A stretch of 64,000 nt of DNA from UBA6107 sp964459385 (GTDB lineage Bacteria > Chloroflexota > Anaerolineae > Anaerolineales > Anaerolineaceae): positions 124,001 to 188,000 of the forward strand of contig CAYWLG010000002.1 in the NCBI GenBank assembly GCA_964459385.1, given 5' to 3'. The notes beneath the pieces were generated by a model that was given only the letters and a program-made list of their open reading frames with translations, searched no databases and was not told the origin of the DNA. Position 1 is the stretch's first letter, and every line of letters begins with the position of its first letter. Position numbers and translations under genes: made by a program. Shown here in pieces: positions 34,859-43,406 of this stretch.

Positions 34859-35596
34859 TCATTGGGCTGTCTTTCCAAACCCGTATCGAATCACATCTTT
34901 ATTGCAGGCATCCACGCACTCACCGCAGAGGATACACTCGTCGTTGTGCATGTGACCCGACTGCACCATCTTTTGCACGTCGAGCCCCATGGTGCATTTG
35001 CGATTGCACATCTGGCAGCTTGTGCAGGCCTCCGGCTGCGCTTGCAGGTGCAGGGCGGGCAGGTGCAGGGCGCGGTTGAGCCGGGTGCCGATGACCATAA
35101 AGGGGGCCATCCAGCAGATGCTGTGGCAGGCGGCGCGGCGGCCAAAGAGAAGTGAGATGCCCAAAAAGAGGGCGGTGATGAAGGCGTACATGATGTAACC
35201 GGGCACGTCCGCCACCGAGAGGCCGTTGGCCGTCATATAGGTGAAATCGAGGGCATGGATGCCGCCGGCCTGGACGAAAGCCAGCACGATGGTGACCAGC
35301 CAGGGTAGCCAAATGAAATACTTGAGGGCGTTGACCCATATCTTATTCGCACTGCGCTGGTTGACGCCGCCGAATTCCTGGATGGCGCCGGCCGGGCAAA
35401 CCCAACCGCAAAAAGCCCTGCCCAGCACAAGCGAAAAGAGAAATTGCGCACTGAAGATCAGTGCGCTGCCGCTCAAGATGCCCGCGAAGGCGCCATTAAT
35501 GATGAGGTAAGGGGAAAAGTAGTAGAGAGTAGCCGGGAAGGCCAGCATGGATACCAGTAAAAGCACCCGGCGAATTTTTTGACGTGATTTTTTCAT
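34859..35596 (-). CDS. Membrane polyferredoxin (NapH-like 4Fe-4S protein)
   Basis: The 245-residue protein has about four to five helices. Between helices 2 and 3 is GRAFCGWVCPAGAIQEFGG, the NapH/NosR-type Cys motif, and the C terminus carries two 4Fe-4S motifs (CTSCQMCNRKC and CILCGECVDAC). It probably passes electrons between the quinone pool or another donor and an unknown acceptor. Its ATG overlaps the stop of the PadR-type gene by 4 bp, so the two are an operon. Confidence 0.88.
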   Translation of the reverse strand: MKKSRQKIRRVLLLVSMLAFPATLYYFSPYLIINGAFAGILSGSALIFSAQFLFSLVLGRAFCGWVCPAGAIQEFGGVNQRSANKIWVNALKYFIWLPWLVTIVLAFVQAGGIHALDFTYMTANGLSVADVPGYIMYAFITALFLGISLLFGRRAACHSICWMAPFMVIGTRLNRALHLPALHLQAQPEACTSCQMCNRKCTMGLDVQKMVQSGHMHNDECILCGECVDACNKDVIRYGFGKTAQ

Positions 35597-36162
35597 TGCA
35601 GTTCCTTTTTCTTTTCGAAATGATCCTGAATGCGTTTGCCGGCTTCTTCGGCCCAGGCCACGTAGGCCCGGTCAACAAATTCGCCAAACAAAACGGTCAG
35701 TGAAAAATAGAGGTGATCGTCATCTTCAGCCATTACTTGCTGTAAGTTGCGTTCATAGCCTTCCAGCAAAGCCAGGTTGGCCACACTGCGTTCTTTAAAC
35801 GCGGCGATCTTGGCGAGGGTTTCGGCCGGGGGCAGTTCACCGCCAAAGAAGACCTTGAGGAGGATCTCATATTTGACGTATTCCTTCTGCGCCGGCCCTT
35901 GCAGCCAGGCGGACAGCTTTGCGCGCCCGGCCGGGGTGATGCTGTACACCTTGCGCTCGGGGCCTTTCCCGGACGGCTCGCTGCGCACAGAGATGAAAGC
36001 AGCGCTTTCGAGCGAATGCAGGGTGGGGTAAAGCTGGCCGTAGCCAACTTCCCAGAACTGCGAGATCATGCGGTCGATCTTTTGCTTGAGGTCATAGCCG
36101 CTCTGGTCTTCGTGAGTGAGCAGGCCCAGCACGATATATTCAGTGGTGTTTTCTTTGCTCAT
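35593..36162 (-). CDS. PadR-family transcriptional regulator
   Basis: The 189-residue protein has the PadR winged helix (EYIVLGLLTHEDQSGYDLKQKI, VGYGQLYPTLHSLESAAFI, RKVYSITPAGRAKLSAWL) and a C-terminal helical dimerisation part (about residues 95-185). It overlaps the polyferredoxin gene it probably controls. A clear dyad lies just upstream. Confidence 0.93.
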   Translation of the reverse strand: MSKENTTEYIVLGLLTHEDQSGYDLKQKIDRMISQFWEVGYGQLYPTLHSLESAAFISVRSEPSGKGPERKVYSITPAGRAKLSAWLQGPAQKEYVKYEILLKVFFGGELPPAETLAKIAAFKERSVANLALLEGYERNLQQVMAEDDDHLYFSLTVLFGEFVDRAYVAWAEEAGKRIQDHFEKKKELQ

Positions 36163-36189
36163 AAAAGCCTCTTATATCCTCATATTATT

Positions 36190-36210
36190 ACTATATCAAG
36201 ATGATATAGT
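36190..36210. promoter_or_regulatory. PadR-type operator
   Basis: ACTATATC and GATATAGT are perfect inverted halves separated by five bases, 28 bp upstream of the PadR-type start codon. This matches the AT-rich dyads bound by PadR proteins and suggests autoregulation. Confidence 0.8.
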
Positions 36211-36577
36211 TTTGTCAAGCCTGAATGACGGCGTTTTTTGCTTATTTCACTTAAAAGTGGATTTCTCTCGGAAAATCCGCTTTTTGTCCCAAAAAAGCAT
36301 TAAAACAAGAAAAGAATACTTAAAATATTTGCAAATTGTTGTATTATAGAAGGAAGGTTGCTAAAATATTTTTTTAATATATCAGGTTCATTTTAGTCGT
36401 TCCGGTCTATCACTGAACCAATCCATAACGTCATACACGGCAAAGTTTATAGGAGAACATCGCAACGGGAAGGTACGCCGCCTTTCTGTATTCATTTTTA
36501 CAAGCTGTTTTTTAAGCAATCATCAGATTAATTGGGTAGACGCACCAAGTTCAGCCCAAAACCTATAAGGAGAAGAA
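36211..36577. other. Leader and promoter region of the peptide ABC operon
   Basis: No gene is evident. AT-rich sequence with TATTAT (about 36341) may hold the promoter. Further on, GGTTCA (36385) and TGAACC (36414) could form a weak hairpin in a long 5' leader. AAGGAG lies directly before the lipoprotein ATG. Confidence 0.5.
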
Positions 36578-38293
36578 ATGAAAGCAAAACCAATTCTTGT
36601 TGTTGTGTCCATTTTTGTGCTTGCCAGCATGCTGCTCGCTGCCTGCGCAACTGCGACACCCACAGCGACCGAAGCACCGACTGAAGCCGCTGCTACCGAA
36701 GCACCCACCGAAGCCGCCACTACTGAGGCTTCCAATCCGGATGTGATCATCATCGGTACCACCGATAAGATCGCCAGCCTCGACCCGGCTGATGCTTACG
36801 CTACCCATGACTGGGAAGTGATCAAGAACATCAGCGATGGCCTCGTGACCTGGAAACCCGGCACCACCGAACTGGTTCCTGATCTGGCCACCGATATGGG
36901 CACCGTTTCAGAAGACGGCCTGACCTACACCTTCACTTTGAAGGATGGGATCAAGAACGGCGATGGCACTGACGTGACCGCCACCACTTATGTGGCTCAG
37001 TTGAACCGTCTGCTCACCATCGGCCCGAGCTGCCCGAACGATGTTGCCGATACCCTGGCCGTGCCTTACATCAGCAGCATTACCGCCCCTGATGACAAGA
37101 CCGTCGTCTTCGTATTGACCACCCCGATCGCTTACTTCCGCAGCATCCTGGCGACCGCTCCGTTCGTGTATGCAGACCCCAATACTTTCGCCGCTGACGC
37201 CTGCAACCTGTTCCCGACTGCCCCTGTCTATGGCACCGGCGCCTGGTACATTTCGCAGTTCAATGCCGACGAACAGCTTGTTCTGGAACCGAACCCCTAC
37301 TACACCGGCGAATATCCTGCCAAAGTAAAACAGGTCATCACCCGCTTCTACTCCGACGCCAACACCCTGGCTTTGGCTGTGCAGAGCGGTGAGGTGGACA
37401 TTGCCTGGCGTATGCTCAGCACCGATCAGATCACCGAACTTGAATCAGTCGATGGCCTGACGATCGGTACTGTTCCCGGTGGTTCCATCCGCTTCTTGAC
37501 CCTTAACCTGAACAAAGCCCCGACCGATGATCCGAACGTGGTCAAAGCCATTGCCGCCGCAATCGACCGCAACGAAATCGTGGACACGGTCTACGGTGGC
37601 AAAGCTGAACCGCTGTACTCAATGGTTCCTCCCGGTTTCCTGGGCGCAACTGAAGCCTTCGATACCCTGTATGCTTCCCCCGATCTCGAAGCTGCCAAAG
37701 CATTCCTGGCTGCCTCCGGCTACACCGAAGCCAGCCCGCTTGAGCTGACCCTGTGGTATCCGCCCGAACACTACGGTGCTTCCACCGCTGCCTGGATGCA
37801 GGTCATTCAGAAACAGCTTGAAGCAACCGGTGCGATGAAAGTCACCCTGCAGGCTCAGGAATGGTCTACCTATATTCCTGCCCTGACCGGCGGCGAGTCT
37901 TACAACGTGGGTGTGATGGGCTGGTTCTTCGACTATCCCGATACCTCCAACTACCTCGATCCCTTCGTGTACAACAGCGGTATGGGCAATAACCTGACCA
38001 CGACCACTGAAGGCAATCCGGTGGGTGTTGGCATCAACGATAAAGCCGCGCAACTGACTGCTCTCTTGCAGCAGGCCGACATCGAGTTGGATGACACCAA
38101 ACGTGTGGAAGAATACAAACAGGCTCAGGATATCTATGCTGACCTCGTTCCCAACATCCCCCTGTTCTTCCAGGCCGAACATGTTGTGTACAGAAACAAC
38201 ATTTCCGGTGATGCCTCTTTGGCCTCCCCCGAAACTTTGAACATCGGCCCGAACGTGTTCTTCACCTATGCTTTGTTGACCAAAGGCCAATAG
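36578..38293 (+). CDS. Peptide-type ABC transporter binding lipoprotein (family 5)
   Basis: The 571-residue protein has a lipoprotein signal (LLAAC lipobox, Cys about 23), a Thr/Glu/Ala linker and a family 5 solute-binding domain: ASLDPADAYATHDWEVIKNI, LVPDLATDMGTVSEDGLTYT, ADEQLVLEPNPYY and the late IPLFFQAEHVVY. Ligands in the family are oligopeptides, nickel or sugars; no specificity is visible. It heads a complete importer operon with two permeases and two ATPases. Confidence 0.92.
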   Translation: MKAKPILVVVSIFVLASMLLAACATATPTATEAPTEAAATEAPTEAATTEASNPDVIIIGTTDKIASLDPADAYATHDWEVIKNISDGLVTWKPGTTELVPDLATDMGTVSEDGLTYTFTLKDGIKNGDGTDVTATTYVAQLNRLLTIGPSCPNDVADTLAVPYISSITAPDDKTVVFVLTTPIAYFRSILATAPFVYADPNTFAADACNLFPTAPVYGTGAWYISQFNADEQLVLEPNPYYTGEYPAKVKQVITRFYSDANTLALAVQSGEVDIAWRMLSTDQITELESVDGLTIGTVPGGSIRFLTLNLNKAPTDDPNVVKAIAAAIDRNEIVDTVYGGKAEPLYSMVPPGFLGATEAFDTLYASPDLEAAKAFLAASGYTEASPLELTLWYPPEHYGASTAAWMQVIQKQLEATGAMKVTLQAQEWSTYIPALTGGESYNVGVMGWFFDYPDTSNYLDPFVYNSGMGNNLTTTTEGNPVGVGINDKAAQLTALLQQADIELDDTKRVEEYKQAQDIYADLVPNIPLFFQAEHVVYRNNISGDASLASPETLNIGPNVFFTYALLTKGQ

Positions 38294-38316
38294 CCTGTTT
38301 GTTCCAAACCAATGAA

Positions 38317-38344
38317 AATGGGGCGGGAGTAATCCCGCCCCATT
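38317..38344. promoter_or_regulatory. Intercistronic hairpin after the peptide-binding lipoprotein
   Basis: A perfect 12-bp stem (AATGGGGCGGGA / TCCCGCCCCATT) with a four-base loop and only three T residues after it. It resembles the hairpin at the same position of the sugar operon and likely sets higher expression of the binding protein than of the permeases. Confidence 0.75.
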
Positions 38345-38366
38345 TAGCCTATCTATTGGATATGAC

Positions 38367-39464
38367 ATGTCTCCTATTGCTTTAATTGCTTTAATCATTG
38401 GCGTTCCGGCTGTTGTGCTGCTGGCCATTGTGTTTATCAGGGGCTCCATGGGGCTGCGGCGATATATCCTTACCCGCATCGTCTTAACCATCCCCATGGT
38501 CTTCATTTTGGGGACACTTGTGTTCTTCATTTTGCGCGTTTTGCCTGGCGACCCGGTCTCTTCTGCGATGGGCCCCAAAGGCACCCCTGAGATGATCGCC
38601 AGCATTCGGCAGCAGTTGGGTCTGAATGATCCGATGATCGTTCAATATGGGCGTTACCTGTGGCAGATGGTCACGTTTAACTTTGGTAACTCTCTGGTCG
38701 GCGCTCACCGCCCCATTATTAACGAGATGAGCGAACGTTTCCCCGCGACACTGGAATTAGTCATCCCGGCGTCCATTTTGGCTTTACTTATTGGTATTTA
38801 CGGCGGCACACTGGCCGCCTCTAAGCGTAAAAAAGTAACCGATTACGCATTTCGCATTTATGCGGTTGTCATTTATTCGTTGCCAATTTTCTGGCTGGGC
38901 TTGCTCTTGCAATTGTTGTTTGGGGTCAAGCTTGGCTGGCTGCCCATTTCTGGGCGTATTGACCCGGTAATTCAGACCTCTTTAACCACGCATACCAACA
39001 TTTACTTTATCGATTCTTTGATCAGTGCCAACTGGCCGGCCTTCCGCTCGGTCTTGCAGCATCTGGTCTTGCCTACAATTACGCTGGGTCTGGTGCAATC
39101 GGGCTTGTTCGTGCGTATTACCCGCGCCAATGTGATCGAAACCATGCAGGCCGATTATATTGCTGCCGCGCGTGCGCGCGGCATTCGTGAGAAAGTGCTG
39201 ACCTATGGGCATTCGTTAAACAATGCCTTGATTCCGGTCATTACCCTGTTCGGCTTGCAGGTGGCCATTTTGCTGGCCGGTGCCGTGCTGACCGAATCGG
39301 TGTTCTCGTGGCCGGGTATGGGCAGCTATCTGGTAGAGCGCATTTCTGCCCGCGATTACACCGCGGTGCAAAGCGTGATCACCGTTTTTGCCATGCTGGT
39401 GGCTGTCATCAGTCTGGCTGTGGATGTGATCTACTCTCTGGTGGATCCACGCGTGAGGTATTGA
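38367..39464 (+). CDS. ABC transporter permease (DppB type)
   Basis: The 365-residue frame carries the DppB pattern: RYILTRIVLTIPMVFILGTLVFFILRVLPGDPV, the long segment GTPEMIASIRQQLGLNDP and the EAA-like ARARGIREKVLTYGHSLNNALIPVI. The first ATG gives an extra N-terminal helix (about residues 4-24) before the usual start; an alternative ATG at 38448, with AGGGG upstream, would give the more normal 338 residues. I keep the longer form with reserve. Confidence 0.85.
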   Translation: MSPIALIALIIGVPAVVLLAIVFIRGSMGLRRYILTRIVLTIPMVFILGTLVFFILRVLPGDPVSSAMGPKGTPEMIASIRQQLGLNDPMIVQYGRYLWQMVTFNFGNSLVGAHRPIINEMSERFPATLELVIPASILALLIGIYGGTLAASKRKKVTDYAFRIYAVVIYSLPIFWLGLLLQLLFGVKLGWLPISGRIDPVIQTSLTTHTNIYFIDSLISANWPAFRSVLQHLVLPTITLGLVQSGLFVRITRANVIETMQADYIAAARARGIREKVLTYGHSLNNALIPVITLFGLQVAILLAGAVLTESVFSWPGMGSYLVERISARDYTAVQSVITVFAMLVAVISLAVDVIYSLVDPRVRY

Positions 39465-39465
39465 T

Positions 39466-40740
39466 ATGGAAGAAATTAACTCCATCCCCCAAGATACCCC
39501 TCCCGAAGGAACCTCCTGGGAGGTTGAACTCAAAAAGGTCGGTTTCGTGCGCCGTCTGCTCATGGGGCGCAGATGGTATGGCGCCGACTGGTGGTTTGTG
39601 GCCATCTCAAGTGTAATGGTATTGGGCTTCATCCTCGTGGCCATCGTGCCGGGGTTGTTTGCCCCCTATTCCCCCGATGAACTGGTGGGGCCGCGCTTTT
39701 TGGCGCCGAACCAGGAAGCTGCCCTTTCGGTCTTGATCGTGCCGGCCGACTCTGCCCTCAATGATCTCAAAGACCTGGCGGTGTCAGATGGCTCACGCCC
39801 GGTGATCGCCGTGGTGACCGGCTCCTCCACCGCCGGCGACTTGAACACCACCGCCCAGGAGATCGACAGCCAACTGACTGCCGATAAGACTGGCATGCGC
39901 CTGCGTCCGCGCATCAGCCGCTTCGACACACTTGATGAAGCTTTACAGGCAGTGGCCGACGGTAACGCCGCCGCAGCAGTGGTGGAAAGCACTGAGTTTG
40001 AAGGGCTGGCCGAGCAGTTCAGCACACTGCGCCAGGCCAATTCGCTCACCGGCGAGACGGCAGGCAGCTTTGCGATGGGCACCAATGACATTGGCCAGGA
40101 TGTGCTCAGTCGTTTGATCTGGGGTACACGCATCGCGCTCATCATTGGCTTCAGTTCGGCCATTCTCTCCCTGTTGCTGGGGGTGCCGCTGGGACTGCTG
40201 GCCGGTTTCATTGGCGGCGGCTTTGACCGCATTCTCAGCCTGATCATGGACAGCTTGTACTCCTTCCCGGGGCTGATTCTGGCCATCGCCATTGCTGCTG
40301 TGCTGGGGCCGAGTATTCTCAACATCATCATCGCCATTTCGGTGCTGTATATTCCGACCTATTACCGTATCGTGCGCGGCCAAACACTGACCGTGAAGGA
40401 AGAAGTGTACGTGGAGGCGGCCCGCAGCATTGGTTCGCGGCGCTGGGAGATTCTGTGGCGTTACATCTTCCCCAATGTCATCCCCTCGGTGGCAATCATC
40501 TTTTCGGTGAACGTGGCCGATGCCATCCTCACCGGGGCGGGGCTGTCCTTCTTAGGGCTGGGCCTGCCGCCCACGATCGCGGACTGGGGCATTGATCTGG
40601 CCCGCGGCCAGCGCTTCATCCAGACCGCACCGTGGATGATCACCTTCCCGGGGTTGGCGATCTTGCTGGTCGTGCTTTCATTCACGTTGATGGGAGAAGG
40701 TCTCACCGAGATCTTTAACCCGAAATTGAGGGACCGCTAA
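39466..40740 (+). CDS. ABC transporter permease (DppC type) with large domain insertion
   Basis: The 424-residue protein is longer than the usual DppC (about 280-310). After helix 1 (SSVMVLGFILVAIVPGLFAPYSPDELVGPRFL) an insert of about 130 residues (about 75-200) replaces the normal short loop. It contains RPVIAVVTGSSTAG, TGMRLRPRISRFDTLDEAL and AVADGNAAAAVVES, patterns seen in family 3 solute-binding domains. The permease part resumes at GTNDIGQDVLSRLIWGTRIAL, and the EAA loop (EAARSIGSRRWEILWRYIFPN) is intact. The insert should face outside. It overlaps the ATPase gene by 1 bp (TAATG). Confidence 0.88.
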   Translation: MEEINSIPQDTPPEGTSWEVELKKVGFVRRLLMGRRWYGADWWFVAISSVMVLGFILVAIVPGLFAPYSPDELVGPRFLAPNQEAALSVLIVPADSALNDLKDLAVSDGSRPVIAVVTGSSTAGDLNTTAQEIDSQLTADKTGMRLRPRISRFDTLDEALQAVADGNAAAAVVESTEFEGLAEQFSTLRQANSLTGETAGSFAMGTNDIGQDVLSRLIWGTRIALIIGFSSAILSLLLGVPLGLLAGFIGGGFDRILSLIMDSLYSFPGLILAIAIAAVLGPSILNIIIAISVLYIPTYYRIVRGQTLTVKEEVYVEAARSIGSRRWEILWRYIFPNVIPSVAIIFSVNVADAILTGAGLSFLGLGLPPTIADWGIDLARGQRFIQTAPWMITFPGLAILLVVLSFTLMGEGLTEIFNPKLRDR

Positions 40741-41735
40741 TGGCTGACGATATCCTTTATTCCGTACGAAATCTGACGGTCGATTACAAAACCCGTGCCG
40801 GTATCGTCCATGCTGTCGATAATGTTTCACTGGATATTCGTCGTGGCGAGATTCTGGGCCTGGTGGGTGAATCGGGCTGCGGAAAATCCACCTTCGGCAA
40901 AGCCTTGCTGCGCCTGCATGACGGGCCGGCCAGCATCAGCCAGGGTGAACTGATCTTCGACGGCCGCGACCTGATGCAGGTACCGCTCAAAGAAATGCCC
41001 GCTGTGCGCGGCGCCGAGATCGGCATGGTCTTTCAAGACCCGATGACCTCGCTTAACCCCGTGCAGAGCATCCTGGATCATCTGGTCGAGACGATCCAGG
41101 CACATGAACCGGGTACCAGCCGGCAGGCGGCTGAAAAGCGCGCCGAAGAACTGGCTGAGCGCCTGGGCATTCAACGTGCGCGCCTCAAAGAGTATCCGCA
41201 TCAAATGTCGGGCGGCATGCGCCAGCGTGTGATGATCTCGCTGGCCTTGGCTTTGCGCGCTAAACTGGTCATTGCCGACGAACCCACCACTTCACTCGAC
41301 GTGATCGTGGAAGCCAAGTTTCTCGACCTGCTCAAAGAACTGCAAAAAGAGTTCGGCCTGACCATTTTGCTCATCACCCACAACATTGGCGTGGTGGCTG
41401 AAGCCTGCGACCGCGTGGCAGTGATGTACGCGGCCAAAATGGTAGAAGTGGGCACGGCAGACGAGGTCTTTCTGGCGCCGAAGCACCCCTACACCAAAGG
41501 CCTGCTCGACTCGGTGCCCAACATCGATATCGACGGCTCTGAACTTTACAAAATGGGCGGCGAACCTCCCAGCCTGCTGCATCCGCCGCTGGGCTGCCGC
41601 TTCCATCCACGCTGCCCACGGGCAATGGATGTCTGCTCGCGCAAGGAGCCGGTGTTCAAAGTGGTGCAAGGGGGGCAGATGGCTTCTTGCTGGCTGTACC
41701 AGAAAGAAGACGCCACCAATGGAGGTCAGTCATGA
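40740..41735 (+). CDS. ABC transporter ATPase (DppD type)
   Basis: The 331-residue protein has Walker A GESGCGKST, a Q-loop, signature SGGMRQRVMISLAL, Walker B LVIADEPTTSLD and the C-terminal oligopeptide-transporter domain with LGCRFHPRCPRAMDVC, likely binding an iron-sulfur cluster as in DppD. Translational coupling to the permease (ATG overlapping TAA). Confidence 0.95.
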   Translation: MADDILYSVRNLTVDYKTRAGIVHAVDNVSLDIRRGEILGLVGESGCGKSTFGKALLRLHDGPASISQGELIFDGRDLMQVPLKEMPAVRGAEIGMVFQDPMTSLNPVQSILDHLVETIQAHEPGTSRQAAEKRAEELAERLGIQRARLKEYPHQMSGGMRQRVMISLALALRAKLVIADEPTTSLDVIVEAKFLDLLKELQKEFGLTILLITHNIGVVAEACDRVAVMYAAKMVEVGTADEVFLAPKHPYTKGLLDSVPNIDIDGSELYKMGGEPPSLLHPPLGCRFHPRCPRAMDVCSRKEPVFKVVQGGQMASCWLYQKEDATNGGQS

Positions 41736-42766
41736 CCGCAGAAAATAAAAACGCCAACGCGCAGGGCCAAGACTTGGTGCGCGTGGAAAACATCAAAAAG
41801 CACTTTCCGGTGCAAAGCGGGCTGATCGCTTCACTGCTCAACAAGGGGCAAATCCCTTCGGTCAAAGCCGTGGATGGCGTCAGTTTCACTATCCGGCGTG
41901 GCGAGGTGTTCGGCCTGGCAGGCGAAAGCGGCTCGGGCAAATCGACCATTGGCCGTCTGGTACTGCGCCTTTACGAACTCACCTCGGGCAAAGTGACCTT
42001 TGACGGCATCGATCTGCAAAGCCTCAAAGAAGAAGAGATGCGCAAACTGCGCTCGCGCATGCAGCTCGTTTTTCAAGATCCGCTGGCTTCGCTGAACCCG
42101 CGCATGACGCTGGGACAGGCCATTGAACACCCGGCACAAATTCATATGTCTGAGTTGAGCGCCGATGAACGCCGGGCACGCGTGCTTGAAATGCTGCACG
42201 CTGTGGGGATGAACCCCCCTGAAGCCTACTATGATCTCTACCCGCATCAGATCTCGGGCGGTCAGCGTCAGCGTGTGGTGCTGGCCCGCGCCCTGGTAAC
42301 CCACCCCGAATTGGTTGTGGCGGATGAACCGATTGCCATGGCCGATGTATCGGTGCGCTCCATCTTGCTGGATCTGATGATGAAGATGAAGCAGGAATTC
42401 AACCTGACCTATCTCTTTATCACCCATGACCTGGCCACGGCCAAATACATCTGCGATCGCATCGGGGTACTCTATCTGGGCAAGATGTGCGAGATGGGCG
42501 ACCTGGCCGAGGTGTATACGCATCCGCTGCACCCGTACACGCAGGCTTTGCTGGCAGCCGTGCCGGTGCCCGACCCGCGCAAACGGCGCAAAGAGCGCAT
42601 GCCTGAAGGTGAGATTCCCAACCCGATCCATCCACCCAGCGGCTGTCGCTTCCATCCGCGCTGCCCGCTGGCTCAGGAAATTTGTGCCAGCCAGGAACCT
42701 GAAATGCGTGAGCTGCGTCCGGGTCACACCGTGGCCTGTCATTTTGCCGAGAAATTTCTTTCATGA
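41732..42766 (+). CDS. ABC transporter ATPase (DppF type)
   Basis: The ATG at 41732 overlaps the DppD stop (ATGA) and has GGAGG upstream. The 344-residue protein has Walker A GESGSGKST, signature SGGQRQRVVLARAL, Walker B LVVADEPIAMADVS (the usual S/D after DEP is altered to IAMAD), and a C-terminal SGCRFHPRCPLAQEIC. It completes the five-gene importer. Confidence 0.95.
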   Translation: MTAENKNANAQGQDLVRVENIKKHFPVQSGLIASLLNKGQIPSVKAVDGVSFTIRRGEVFGLAGESGSGKSTIGRLVLRLYELTSGKVTFDGIDLQSLKEEEMRKLRSRMQLVFQDPLASLNPRMTLGQAIEHPAQIHMSELSADERRARVLEMLHAVGMNPPEAYYDLYPHQISGGQRQRVVLARALVTHPELVVADEPIAMADVSVRSILLDLMMKMKQEFNLTYLFITHDLATAKYICDRIGVLYLGKMCEMGDLAEVYTHPLHPYTQALLAAVPVPDPRKRRKERMPEGEIPNPIHPPSGCRFHPRCPLAQEICASQEPEMRELRPGHTVACHFAEKFLS

Positions 42767-42767
42767 A

Positions 42768-42798
42768 TTGCGACAAATCCCTCAAATTAATGTATACT
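42768..42798 (+). promoter_or_regulatory. Possible promoter of the bacterioferritin gene
   Basis: TTGCGA and TATACT are 19 bp apart, 22 bp before the gene start. Spacing is slightly long, so confidence is modest. Confidence 0.45.
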
Positions 42799-42820
42799 TG
42801 GAAGCACCGGAGGTTATGAC

Positions 42821-43285
42821 ATGAAAGGGAATGAAAAGGTAATAGCTGCATTGAATTTCTTGCTTGCCGATGAGTTAACGGCCATTTCGCAGTATATGGT
42901 ACACGCCGAAATGTGCGATAACTGGAAGTACAAGAAATTGGCCGACATTATTGAAAAGCGTGCCATCGTTGAAATGAAACATGCTGAAAAGCACATTGGG
43001 AAAATCCTTTTCCTTGAAGGGCAGCCGGTCGTCTCGAACTTGAACAAGATGAACATTGGTTCAAGTGTTGAGGCCATGCTGCAGAATGACCATTTGGCCG
43101 AAGAAGGCGCCATCAAGGCGTACAACGAAGCCATCGTTACCGTCTCTGAACTGGGCGATAATGGCACGGCCGATATGCTCACCGATATTCTCTGCGACGA
43201 AGAAGATCACATCGACTGGATCGAATCTCAGCTCAATCAGATCAAGCAGATGGGAATTCAGAATTATTTGGTCGAGCAGTTGTAA
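42821..43285 (+). CDS. bfr: Bacterioferritin
   Basis: The 154-residue four-helix protein stores iron as a ferric mineral in a 24-mer. All ferroxidase ligands can be matched: Glu in ADELTAISQY, Glu and His in VEMKHAEKH, Glu in DHLAEEGAIKAY, Glu and His in CDEEDHIDWIE. The haem-ligand Met (VEMKHA) is present, which separates it from simple ferritins. AGGTT lies upstream of the ATG. It is monocistronic, ending in a strong terminator. Confidence 0.95.
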   Translation: MKGNEKVIAALNFLLADELTAISQYMVHAEMCDNWKYKKLADIIEKRAIVEMKHAEKHIGKILFLEGQPVVSNLNKMNIGSSVEAMLQNDHLAEEGAIKAYNEAIVTVSELGDNGTADMLTDILCDEEDHIDWIESQLNQIKQMGIQNYLVEQL

Positions 43286-43297
43286 AATTCCAAGACG

Positions 43298-43325
43298 AAA
43301 GACAGCCAACCGGCTGTCTTTTTAT
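43298..43325 (+). terminator. Rho-independent terminator of bfr
   Basis: AAAGACAGCC / GGCTGTCTTT with a four-base loop runs into a T-rich tract. Confidence 0.92.
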
Positions 43326-43406
43326 TTAAGAGAAGTATTCAAATTTGCTCTCAGAACAGGCTAGGGGGCAAGTATAATTTGTGCATACCACCTGTGAGGA
43401 ACCTTC

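Noticed and set aside
37619..38605. Minus-strand frame of 328 codons
   Set aside because: Overlaps the peptide-binding lipoprotein and the intercistronic hairpin; no independent support.
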